DNA of 64,000 nt, taken from positions 1-64,000 of the forward strand of contig JAVBOA010000010.1 of assembly GCA_031551135.1 (NCBI GenBank), read 5' to 3'. The position numbers and the translations under genes are program-made. Below the pieces are notes generated by a model. That model was given only the letters and a program-made list of their open reading frames with translations, was not told the DNA's origin and ran no database searches. This document shows, one piece after another, positions 17,386 to 24,759 of this stretch (the stretch's first letter is position 1; each line of letters opens with the position of its first letter). The DNA is from JAITVM01 sp031551135 (GTDB lineage Bacteria > Bacillota > Clostridia > Lachnospirales > JAITVM01).

Positions 17386-18582
17386 ATGTGGAAAGTTATG
17401 GTTGTTGATGATGAACCGAAAATCCGGCGAGGATTGTGCCGTTTTATTGAAAATTCGGAGCTACCGCTAATTTTATGCGGGCAGGCAAGCGACGGTATTT
17501 CGGCGGCAAAATTAGCACTCGAAACCGAACCTGATATTATTCTTTTGGATATTTGTATGCCAAAAATGGACGGTTTGGAATTTCTTTCTTTGCTCAGAAA
17601 AAACAGCATTAACGCAAAAACCATACTGATTACGGGTTTTGACGAATTTTCTTTTGCGCAGACCAGTATTTCGCTGAAAGCCTTCGCCTATCTTCTAAAA
17701 CCCATTGATGACAATACACTTCACAACCATTTAGAGAAGGCTATCCATGAACTTGAAGCCGAGCAAGCCGAAACGAAACAGAAAAAACAGGCTTTGTACC
17801 AATTAGAAAAAAACAGCGTTTTGCTAAAACAAATTTTCGGGCGCGATTGGGCAAACGGCCGCCTAAGCCAATCGCAAATCGAAGAACAAATTAATTTTTG
17901 GGGATATGAATTGGAGAATGGATTTTATTTGACTGTTGTAAGCCCGAATCTAAAACCTCTCCATCAAATTACATCAAAGGAAAAAGAATTAATGCTTTTT
18001 GCCGTTGATAATATGGCGGCCGAGACTTTGGAGAAATTCAATATTTTCTTTAGCTTTCGTGATATAAATTCGTATTCTTTAATGCTTTCAGAAAAATATC
18101 CGACTGCAGAAATTTGTGAGCAGGTAAATATTAATACCAGGCAGCATTTAGAAATCGGATGTGTTGTAAAATCATGTCCGGTTAAAAGTCCGGAAACGCT
18201 TCATGAAATTTACGCTCAATTAAAAGAGGATATTGAAGCGGAGGAAAATGCAAACCCTTTAGTTGATGAAGTTATAAACTATATTGATAAAAATTACGGC
18301 AACCCTTCGCTGTCGCTGATTGATTTATCAAATGCCCTCTGCATCAGCCAATCGTATATTTGCAAAGTTTTAAAATCAAAATCAAAAACCTCTTTTGTTG
18401 AATATCTGACAGAAAAAAGAGTAAAAGAGGCTATGCGGCTTTTATCCGAGACGGATTTTAAAATTTCTTTGATTTCTCAAAAAGTCGGTTTTTTTAATCA
18501 GCATTATTTCAGTTCGGTTTTTAAAAAATATACAGGAGTGTCTCCGTCTGTATTTCGCGAAAAAAATTTAGGGAATGATTAA
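17386..18582 (+). CDS. Response regulator with AraC-type DNA-binding domain (YesN-like)
   Basis: The 398-residue regulator has a receiver domain (MVVDDEP, phospho-acceptor Asp55 in LLDICMPKMDG, switch Thr in ILITGFDEF, Lys in YLLKPID). A middle domain of about 130 residues follows. The C-terminal pair of AraC helix-turn-helices includes SLSLIDLSNALCISQSYICKVLKSK and ISLISQKVGFFNQHYFSSVFKKYTGVSPSVFR. It starts 12 nt after the kinase stop with GAGGTGAG. Likely targets are the importer operon and perhaps the GH32 gene; I could not locate a binding site by eye. The end overlaps the next gene by 8 nt, showing an operon of three. Confidence 0.94.
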   Translation: MWKVMVVDDEPKIRRGLCRFIENSELPLILCGQASDGISAAKLALETEPDIILLDICMPKMDGLEFLSLLRKNSINAKTILITGFDEFSFAQTSISLKAFAYLLKPIDDNTLHNHLEKAIHELEAEQAETKQKKQALYQLEKNSVLLKQIFGRDWANGRLSQSQIEEQINFWGYELENGFYLTVVSPNLKPLHQITSKEKELMLFAVDNMAAETLEKFNIFFSFRDINSYSLMLSEKYPTAEICEQVNINTRQHLEIGCVVKSCPVKSPETLHEIYAQLKEDIEAEENANPLVDEVINYIDKNYGNPSLSLIDLSNALCISQSYICKVLKSKSKTSFVEYLTEKRVKEAMRLLSETDFKISLISQKVGFFNQHYFSSVFKKYTGVSPSVFREKNLGND

Positions 18583-19489
18583 ATTGAAGCTTTTATTTAC
18601 AAAAATTACGCTGTTGATTTTGATGATTATGCTCTTTTGTTCATGCCAAAAAAAATCAGACGGATATAAATATGTAATCGGTGTGAGCCAATCCAATTTA
18701 GTTGAGCCGGCTCAAATTGCGCTATATGAAGAAATCCTTGCGGAAGGAAATAAATATTCCGACCTAAAATTAATTTTCAGCGATTCTTCCGGCGAATCCA
18801 AAAGACAGGAAAGCGAAATAAACCGGCTTATGGAATTGGGAATCGACTTGCTGATTGTATCGCCCGCCGATTCAAAATCCCTGACTCCTGCGATTAATGA
18901 AGTTTATAAAAAAATACCCGTGATTGTTATGGACAGAAATATCGAATCTGATAATTATACGCTTTTTATCGGCGCAAATAATAAAAAAATCGGAACAATG
19001 GCAGGAGATTTTATTGTAGATATTCTTGGAGAAAAAGGCGGAAATGTTTTGGAATTAATGGGAAATGTTTCGTCTGTTCCTACACAGGATATATCTATGG
19101 GCTTGGATGAAGTATTAAAAAATAATCCCAATATAAATTTGATGGGAAAAGTCGACGCGAATTGGCTCAGAGACCCCGCAGAGATGATTATGAAATCATT
19201 CCTCATGAGAAATCAAAAAGTCGATATCGTTTTCGCGCATAATGATGCTATGGCATACGGCGCGTATCTCGCCGCGCAGCAATACAGGGTTTACGGTATT
19301 AAATTTATCGGCGTCGGCGGGCTTGAGGAAGAAGGCGTAAAAATGGTTGAATCAGAAATTTTCGCAGGAACGTTTTTTCGGGAAATCGGCGGAAAATCAG
19401 CCGTAGATTATGCAATAAAAATTCTGGACGGCGAAAGCGAAATCCCGAAACAAATTATTTTGGAACCGGAAATAATAAAAGCAAATTAA
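18575..19489 (+). CDS. Sugar-binding lipoprotein, probable sensor subunit
   Basis: The 304-residue lipoprotein has a hydrophobic signal ending in LFCSC (lipobox Cys near 22-24) and a type 1 periplasmic-binding fold. It starts at YVIGVSQSNLVEPAQIA and includes EINRLMELGIDLLIVSPADS, VIVMDRNIESDNY, IGANN and HNDAMAYGA. Its ATG overlaps the regulator stop (ATGATTAA), so it is coupled to the kinase and regulator genes rather than to the transporter. It is a paralogue of the transport lipoprotein at 5832-6857. It has no permease or ATPase partner of its own. I therefore read it as a ligand-presenting sensor subunit; the alternative is a second transport-binding protein with different affinity. Confidence 0.9.
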   Translation: MIKLKLLFTKITLLILMIMLFCSCQKKSDGYKYVIGVSQSNLVEPAQIALYEEILAEGNKYSDLKLIFSDSSGESKRQESEINRLMELGIDLLIVSPADSKSLTPAINEVYKKIPVIVMDRNIESDNYTLFIGANNKKIGTMAGDFIVDILGEKGGNVLELMGNVSSVPTQDISMGLDEVLKNNPNINLMGKVDANWLRDPAEMIMKSFLMRNQKVDIVFAHNDAMAYGAYLAAQQYRVYGIKFIGVGGLEEEGVKMVESEIFAGTFFREIGGKSAVDYAIKILDGESEIPKQIILEPEIIKAN

Positions 19490-19491
19490 AA

Positions 19492-19525
19492 AAACACCTT
19501 AAAATAAGGTGTTTGAAAATTTTTG
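19492..19525 (+). terminator. Intrinsic terminator of the sensor operon
   Basis: AAACACCTT pairs with AAGGTGTTT across AAAAT, followed by GAAAATTTTT. Confidence 0.8.
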
Positions 19526-19536
19526 CAAAACTGATG

Positions 19537-19623
19537 CTATGAATTGTTTTCAGTTGCGGTTGACTTATCTTTCATAGCTCTTGGATCTTTTTTTGCTTTT
19601 TTTTCGTTCCTGTTTTTAGCCAA
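19537..19623 (-). CDS. Tiny basic protein, 28 residues
   Basis: A short frame starts at TTG (19623) with an excellent ribosome binding site, GAGGAG, 7 nt upstream. It reads MAKNRNEKKAKKDPRAMKD and then KSTATENNS before TAG. The composition is strongly basic at the front and polar at the end, with no hydrophobic core. It may be a small spore-coat or core-type peptide of the kind common in Clostridia, but I do not recognise it. The ribosome binding site is the main evidence for it being real. Confidence 0.5.
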   Translation of the reverse strand: MAKNRNEKKAKKDPRAMKDKSTATENNS

Positions 19624-19690
19624 ACAATCACTCCTCAAAATATTGATGAAGCTATTATTTGCAGAAATCGAAAAATTATGCATAAAAAAA

Positions 19691-19763
19691 TGGGAGCTAT
19701 AGGGCTCGAACCTATGACCCTCTGCTTGTAAGGCAGATGCTCTCCCAGCTGAGCTAAGCTCCC
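19691..19763 (-). tRNA. tRNA-Val (anticodon TAC)
   Basis: Read on the minus strand, GGGAGCT pairs with AGCTCCC. The D arm is GCTC/GAGC, and the anticodon stem CTGCC/GGCAG-like encloses loop CTTACAA (TAC). The T arm has GGTTCGAGCC. CCA is not encoded. Confidence 0.97.
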
Positions 19764-19807
19764 AAAAAATCTTTTTACATTATTACATAAAATACAGTTC
19801 TTGTCAA

Positions 19808-19875
19808 TATAGCGGCTTGATTTTAATCTCGTAAAAAATATTTTTTCTGAAAGATAAAAAAACAAACCGCTATGT
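19808..19875. repeat. About 66-bp element with TATAGCGG/CCGCTATA-like ends
   Basis: TATAGCGG at the left faces CCGCTATG at the right. The left half, with TTGATTTT, AATCT and TTTTTTCTGA landmarks, recurs at 32134. The rest of 19624-19690 and 19764-19916 shows no other feature. Confidence 0.4.
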
Positions 19876-19916
19876 ATATAAACTTTAGTACTTAAAACTA
19901 ATAGAAATATTTATGA

Positions 19917-21113
19917 TTAATATTGGTCATAAGCTTCTTTAATCCATTCTTCAACATCCGCCAGACCGATACCCGGGCAAGACATAGTTCCATATTTCCA
20001 CGCAACGTCGTTCATAATCTTAGGAGCCATAGCAAGAGAATCTTCTAAAGAAATTCCCATGCCTTTTAAAGTAGGAAGTCCGGAAGCCTTCATAAAATCT
20101 TTCAAAGCTTGAGCAGTTTTTTCGCCAAGTTCTTCGTCCGATTTAATGCTTGTTATATCAATGCCAATAGCTTCTGCGGCAATTTTAAGTCTGTCAGGCA
20201 TATGTTTTGCATACAATTTAGCGAGCTGCGGAAGACAGAGAGCACAGCAAAGACCGTGAGGTTTGTGATAAACCGAGCCAACAGTATGTCCGACAGCATG
20301 AGTCAAGTGGCACATAACTGTATTGATGGCATAACCGCCGAGAGAAGAAGCAAAAGCAAGTCCTTCGCGGGCTTCAATATTATTTCCGTCTTCAAGAGCT
20401 ACAGGAAGCCATTTATGGATATTTTTAATCGATTCAACAGCATACATTGTAGCATATTTTTCTTTAGCCATAGGGTCGTTTCGGCAGATACAGTCAAATG
20501 AGTGAGTATAAGCATCAAAGGCACATGCGGCAGTTCCGGCAGGAGGCATTCCACAGTAAAGTTTCGGGTCATTAAGGGCAAGAGAAACATAGCAAGCAGG
20601 ACCAAAAAGTCCGAATTTTTGATTTACTTTTGTATCGGATATAACTGCACCTAAAGTTGCTTCGGAGCCGGTGCCTGCCGTTGTCGGAATAGCGATTATC
20701 GGCGTAGTCGGCATAGTAAATTTTTCTGTGCCCGGCATTCCCGGTATCATAATACCAAACCATTGATTGATTGGCGGTGGATTGTGCAAAAGGTATCTGA
20801 CAGCCTTTGCGGTATCCATAGAGCTTCCGCCGCCGATTGCAATAATTCCGTTTACTTTTTCATTGTTGGCAAGAGCGCCTGCTTCGTCACAAACAAAATC
20901 CGGCGGATCGGCCTGTACTCCGTCGAATTCGCAATACTCGATTCCTGCCTCTTTGAGTTTGGCAAGAAGCGGATCAACAACTCCGGCAGCTTTGATTCCT
21001 TTGTCATAAACAACTATTGCTTTCGTCATTTTTAGTTCTTTTGCCTTTTCGCCTATAAGCTCTGATGCACCAACTCCAAAAATTTGAGGAGCGAAGTAAC
21101 CTGTCTTTACCAT
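19917..21113 (-). CDS. Iron-containing alcohol dehydrogenase
   Basis: At 398 residues this is a typical type III alcohol dehydrogenase. It has the NAD(P)-binding GGGSSMDTAKAVR near 97, PTTAGTGSEAT near 140, and metal ligands in DAYTH, HLTHAVGHTVG and HKPHGLCCALCLP (one Asp and three His). It interconverts an alcohol and an aldehyde or ketone with NAD(P)H; the substrate is not evident. The ATG at 21113 (MVKTGYFAPQIF) has GGAGGTAATTAT upstream. Its 190-nt leader contains a structured element and terminator matching those upstream of the divergent aldehyde oxidoreductase. This implies shared control of alcohol and aldehyde metabolism. Confidence 0.95.
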   Translation of the reverse strand: MVKTGYFAPQIFGVGASELIGEKAKELKMTKAIVVYDKGIKAAGVVDPLLAKLKEAGIEYCEFDGVQADPPDFVCDEAGALANNEKVNGIIAIGGGSSMDTAKAVRYLLHNPPPINQWFGIMIPGMPGTEKFTMPTTPIIAIPTTAGTGSEATLGAVISDTKVNQKFGLFGPACYVSLALNDPKLYCGMPPAGTAACAFDAYTHSFDCICRNDPMAKEKYATMYAVESIKNIHKWLPVALEDGNNIEAREGLAFASSLGGYAINTVMCHLTHAVGHTVGSVYHKPHGLCCALCLPQLAKLYAKHMPDRLKIAAEAIGIDITSIKSDEELGEKTAQALKDFMKASGLPTLKGMGISLEDSLAMAPKIMNDVAWKYGTMSCPGIGLADVEEWIKEAYDQY

Positions 21114-21138
21114 ATAATTACCTCCTAAAATATAAATA

Positions 21139-21182
21139 AAAAAAGCAAACAACGAGAATCTAAGTACGTGAACGTTTGCTTA
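21139..21182 (-). terminator. Leader terminator (attenuator) of the alcohol dehydrogenase
   Basis: On the minus strand AAGCAAAC pairs with GTTTGCTT and is followed by TTTTTATTTAT. It ends about 25 nt before the ATG. The 5' arm overlaps the 3' strand of the proposed closing helix of the upstream RNA element by four bases, as expected for mutually exclusive folds. Confidence 0.85.
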
Positions 21183-21298
21183 AACCGAACCCAAAAAAAG
21201 CCATCTCCTTCTCGCAATGGAAAGCATTTCTGTTTCCGGAAATACTCATCGGCTGCTATCCATGACACTCGTTTTAGGATTAACATCTCGGTTTTAGC
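21178..21298 (-). promoter_or_regulatory. Riboswitch-like leader element, copy 1 (alcohol dehydrogenase)
   Basis: The conserved core in transcript order is CCGAG, 6 nt, helix ATCC/GGAT around a 15-nt loop beginning TAAA, 4 nt, and GCCGATG. Then comes helix AGTATTT/AAATGCT around a loop with GGAAACAG, then TTCCAT and GAGAAGGAGATGG, with CCAT/ATGG pairing. An outer helix GCTAAAACCGA/TCGGTTTAAGC has 10 of 11 pairs. Every spacing in the core equals that of copy 2 at 21618-21742. The AGTAT helix differs by compensating changes at two pairs, and ATCC/GGAT becomes TATC/GATA in copy 2. I do not recognise the class; a molybdenum-cofactor-type element was considered but not matched. Confidence 0.75.
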
Positions 21299-21308
21299 AA
21301 TTATAACA

Positions 21309-21337
21309 ATTATAATCGAGTAAATTTACAAAGTCAA
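21309..21337 (-). promoter_or_regulatory. Sigma-A-type promoter of the alcohol dehydrogenase leader
   Basis: On the minus strand TTGACT, 17-bp spacer, TATAAT. Transcription would begin about 21302, immediately before the structured leader. Confidence 0.8.
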
Positions 21338-21585
21338 GGCAGTTTCACTATAGTTATTTAATTAACAATCTTGTCAATTGATAAAATAGCCTAAATTCAT
21401 GTTAAATATATTTGGAGTAAACAAATATCTGCGGCTTATTTTATATTTATATTTTTTTAACAATCTTTAAACCTAATATAAAATATTTTTTGTAATAACT
21501 AAAGAGAGCAAAAAAATGCTATATGAAAAATAGCTAAAAATCATACAAATACTTTGTTAAATATATAAAATATGATATTTGTATA

Positions 21586-21614
21586 TTGACATATTTTAAA
21601 CTATTAAATATAAT
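21586..21614 (+). promoter_or_regulatory. Sigma-A-type promoter of the aldehyde oxidoreductase leader
   Basis: TTGACA, 17-bp spacer, TATAAT, a consensus match. Transcription would begin about 21621, giving a leader of about 200 nt. Between this and the divergent promoter, 21340-21585 is AT-rich with no gene. Confidence 0.85.
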
Positions 21615-21617
21615 AAA

Positions 21618-21742
21618 AATGTACAAATTTCCGAGCCGAAGTATCTAAAGTGTATACTATGATATAAGGCCGATGAGTATAGTTGGAAACAGCTATGCTT
21701 TCCATGGTTGAGAAGGAGATGGTTATATTTTATTTATGTATT
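21618..21742 (+). promoter_or_regulatory. Riboswitch-like leader element, copy 2 (aldehyde oxidoreductase operon)
   Basis: This has the same core order and spacing as copy 1: CCGAG at 21631, helix TATC/GATA with a 15-nt loop beginning TAAA, then GCCGATG. Helix AGTATAG/CTATGCT follows around GGAAACAG, then TTTCCAT and GAGAAGGAGATGG. A weak outer helix (AATGTACAAAT with ATTTATGTATT, 10 of 11 including G-U) is possible, though its first three bases may lie before the transcription start. The two copies are identical in the loop blocks but change together in helix positions, which is the pattern of a selected RNA fold. Confidence 0.75.
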
Positions 21743-21743
21743 A

Positions 21744-21797
21744 AATCAATCTGAAAGCCTTTTTTGACTTTCCGGTTGATTTTTTTTATTTTTTAAT
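21744..21797 (+). terminator. Leader terminator (attenuator) of the aldehyde oxidoreductase operon
   Basis: AATCAATC-GAAAG pairs with CTTTC-GGTTGATT, followed by eight T and ATTTTTT. It lies 25 nt before the start codon, the same layout as in the alcohol dehydrogenase leader. Confidence 0.88.
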
Positions 21798-21821
21798 CAT
21801 TTTGAAAAGGAGGAAGAATGA

Positions 21822-24665
21822 ATGGCTTTAAAGAAAATGACTTTAGTTATTAACGGCACAGAGCGTATGTTTATGTGCGAGCCCGAAAAAGATTCCCTTG
21901 CTCAAGTAATTAGGCGGTTGGGGTTGACTGGAACAAAGATTGGATGCGGAACAGGCCAATGCGGTGCATGTTCCGTAATTTTGAACGGCGAGGTTTGTCG
22001 TTCATGCTCGAAAAAAATGAAAACAGTTGCTGAATATAGCGTAATCACTACCATCGAAGGACTTGGCACAGCGGAAAACCTTCATCCGCTTCAAAAAGCG
22101 TGGATAATTTACGGCGGTGTTCAATGCGGTTTTTGCAGCCCGGGCTTTATTGTTTCCGCAAAATGCCTTTTAGACCACAATCCGAATCCTACACGTCAAG
22201 AAGTCAGAGACTGGTTCCAAAAGAACCGCAACGCTTGCCGTTGTACAGGATATAAACCTTTAGTTGATGCCGTTATGGCGGCCGCCGAAGTAATGCGCGG
22301 TGACAAGCCTATGTCTTCGCTTGAATACAAAATGCCGGAAGACGGCAAAATATACAGTTCTCATTTTCCGCGTCCTGCCGCTCTCGGAAAAGTTCTCGGC
22401 GCTACAGATTATGGCGACGATATTTCGCAAAAAACTCCGGGCATGCTGGAATCGGCTGTCGTTCTTGCAAGAGTTCATCACGCTAACATAATTTCGATTG
22501 ATATTTCGGAAGCTGAAAAAGCTCCGGGCGTAGTTAAAGTTGTTACTTCAAAAGACGTTAAAGGAATGAACCGCGTGCCTATTCCAATAGCTTCACCGCG
22601 TGCAAAAGGTTCCGGATTTGAACGTCCGATTTATAATGATAAAAAAGTTTTCCGTTATGGCGATATTTTAGCTTTGGTTATTGCTGACACCCGCGAAAAC
22701 GCAAGGGCTGCCGCAAAACTTGTAAAACTGGAGCTTGAAGAACTTCCTGCAAATTTAACAGCAGTAGAGGCTTTGGCCGAAGACGCTGTCAGAGTACATG
22801 ACGAATATCCTCCTGTAGTATGCGACATGCCTTGCTTCCACGGCGACGACCCAAGAGAAGAACTCAAAAAGAGCAAATTCGTTGTTGAAGGAAGTTTCCA
22901 TTCCAGCAGAGAGCCGCATTTACCGATTGAACCGGACGTTGTTCAAGCATATATCGACGAAAACGGAATTTTGACTATACACAATAAAACATTGGCTCTG
23001 CATTTGAGCTGGGCAGTTATTGGGCCGGGCGTAGGATTCCCTAAAGAAAAAATCCGTATTATAGAAAATCCAACCGGAGCAAGTTTCGGATACTCCATGG
23101 ATCCGCATACTTCCGCTGTGGTTGCGGTTGGTACAATCGCAGTTGACGGCCGCCCTGTCAACCTTACGCTGACATATGAAGAGCATATGCATGTAACAGG
23201 CAAGCGTCTTCCTTCTTATACAAACGCAATTATGGGCTGTGATGAAAACGGCAAGCTCAACACAATGGCTTATGAAATTATAATGGAAAAAGGTGCGTAT
23301 TCTCAATTGGCTTATGTTTATGCCGAAGCCGGCCTTCGTTTCTTTGGTGCGCCTTATACCGTGCCGAACACATGGGGAATTTGCGAAGTTGTAATGACAA
23401 ACCACAATTTCGGAATCGCATACCGCGGCGCCGGTTCTCCGCAAGGTCAGCACGCATCAGAAATTTTGGTAGACATGCTTGCTGAAAAAGCCGGAATCGA
23501 TCCGCTCGAATTCAGATATATGAACGTTTATAAAGAAGGCGATACTTCGCATATCGGTCATAAGTTCAATGTATATCCTATGCAGGCTATTTTGGACAAG
23601 CTTCGCCCGAAATATCAAGCTGCAAAAGAAAGAGCTGCAAAAGAATCCACTCCGGAGAAAAAACGCGGCGTTGGTGTTTGCTGCGGTACTTTCAACGTTG
23701 GACCTAATCCGAACGATAACTGTACTATAACTCTTGAGCTTAATGAAAAAGACGGCATTACGCTTTATTCGAACTGGCAAGACCAAGGACAAGGCGCGGA
23801 TATCGGTTCTCTTACAAACTGCCACGAGGCATTCAAAGAACTCGGAATCAGACCTGACCAAATCAAACTTGTTATGAACGATACATTCCTTCCTTCTGTT
23901 CATGGTCCTTCCGGCGGAAGCCGCTCGCACTATATGGACGGTATGGCAATGGTTAATGCCGCTAACAAACTTATGGACGCAATGAGAAAAGATGACGGCA
24001 CTTTCAGAACATATCAAGAAATGAAAGCCGAAGGAATTGAAACAAAATACGCCGGCGCAGGCTCGACAGGAGCATTTACTTCTCCGCTCGACCCGAATAC
24101 CGGACAAGGAAACCCTTCCGGCGAATATATGTTTGCGGCTTACCTCGCTGATGTTGAGGTTGAAGTTGCAACCGGCAAAACAAAAGTAATCAGCATGCAC
24201 TGTGTATGCGACGTCGGCGTAATCGGAAATTATCTTGCTGTAGACGGTCAAGCATACGGCGGTATGTCGCATTGTATCGGCTTTGCGCTTTCGGAAAATT
24301 ATCATGATGTAGATAAACATAAGCATCTTATCGGCGCAGGACTTCCGTTTATAAATGATGTTCCGGACGGTGACGATTTCACGGTTGAATATAATATTTC
24401 TCCGAGAAATACAAATCCTTTCGGCTCCGGCGGATGCTCCGAAGTTTTCCAAAGCTCGGATCACGTTGCTATACTTAACGGTATTTACAATGCTGTTGGC
24501 GTACGTATTACCGATATTCCGGCACTTCCTGAAAAAGTTAAAGCCGGAATCGACGCTCTTGCCGCAGGCAAAGAAGTTGAAAACCTGAAATATAATCTGG
24601 GTAAAGATTTGTTTGAAAAACTCGATTTTGCGAAAGCAAATCCGGTTGAGATTAAAAAAGCCTAG
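21822..24665 (+). CDS. mop: Molybdopterin-dependent aldehyde oxidoreductase (MOP type)
   Basis: This 947-residue enzyme closely follows the layout of Desulfovibrio MOP. The plant-type 2Fe-2S domain has Cys 42, 47, 50 and 62. The second 2Fe-2S domain has QCGFC (102/105) and ACRC (139/141). The molybdenum-binding part includes GATDYGDDI, EPDVVQAY, AYRGAGSPQGQ and DQGQGADIG. The catalytic Glu is probably 874 in GSGGCSE. There is no FAD domain, so it is not a classical xanthine dehydrogenase and needs another electron acceptor. It oxidises aldehydes to acids. ATG at 21822 follows AAGGAGG. The first gene of its operon, it is preceded by the leader element. Confidence 0.93.
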   Translation: MALKKMTLVINGTERMFMCEPEKDSLAQVIRRLGLTGTKIGCGTGQCGACSVILNGEVCRSCSKKMKTVAEYSVITTIEGLGTAENLHPLQKAWIIYGGVQCGFCSPGFIVSAKCLLDHNPNPTRQEVRDWFQKNRNACRCTGYKPLVDAVMAAAEVMRGDKPMSSLEYKMPEDGKIYSSHFPRPAALGKVLGATDYGDDISQKTPGMLESAVVLARVHHANIISIDISEAEKAPGVVKVVTSKDVKGMNRVPIPIASPRAKGSGFERPIYNDKKVFRYGDILALVIADTRENARAAAKLVKLELEELPANLTAVEALAEDAVRVHDEYPPVVCDMPCFHGDDPREELKKSKFVVEGSFHSSREPHLPIEPDVVQAYIDENGILTIHNKTLALHLSWAVIGPGVGFPKEKIRIIENPTGASFGYSMDPHTSAVVAVGTIAVDGRPVNLTLTYEEHMHVTGKRLPSYTNAIMGCDENGKLNTMAYEIIMEKGAYSQLAYVYAEAGLRFFGAPYTVPNTWGICEVVMTNHNFGIAYRGAGSPQGQHASEILVDMLAEKAGIDPLEFRYMNVYKEGDTSHIGHKFNVYPMQAILDKLRPKYQAAKERAAKESTPEKKRGVGVCCGTFNVGPNPNDNCTITLELNEKDGITLYSNWQDQGQGADIGSLTNCHEAFKELGIRPDQIKLVMNDTFLPSVHGPSGGSRSHYMDGMAMVNAANKLMDAMRKDDGTFRTYQEMKAEGIETKYAGAGSTGAFTSPLDPNTGQGNPSGEYMFAAYLADVEVEVATGKTKVISMHCVCDVGVIGNYLAVDGQAYGGMSHCIGFALSENYHDVDKHKHLIGAGLPFINDVPDGDDFTVEYNISPRNTNPFGSGGCSEVFQSSDHVAILNGIYNAVGVRITDIPALPEKVKAGIDALAAGKEVENLKYNLGKDLFEKLDFAKANPVEIKKA

Positions 24666-24694
24666 AAAAATTCCAGAAATATAACTATAATAAT

Positions 24695-24717
24695 AGGGCT
24701 GCGTTTTTTGCAGCCCT
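24695..24717 (+). other. Intercistronic hairpin in the mop operon
   Basis: AGGGCTGC pairs perfectly with GCAGCCCT around GTTTTTT. No T-run follows, so it is more likely an RNA-stabilising or partial termination hairpin that sets mop apart from the downstream genes. Confidence 0.6.
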
Positions 24718-24759
24718 TAACTATATAACTATATAACAAATCCCAAAAGTGGTGTGTTT

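Noticed and set aside
21178..21742. Hammerhead-ribozyme-like string (CCGATGAG with GGAAAC nearby)
   Set aside because: The core needs CUGANGA and a GAAA after stem II; here the first U is C and GGAAA sits in the loop rather than after the helix, so no catalytic core forms.
21178..21742. Assignment to the molybdenum-cofactor riboswitch
   Set aside because: It is attractive because MOP uses this cofactor, but I could not align its conserved blocks from memory, and the alcohol dehydrogenase does not use molybdenum.
23457..24464. Long minus-strand open frame inside mop
   Set aside because: Antisense shadow of a conserved enzyme, with composition unlike a real protein.
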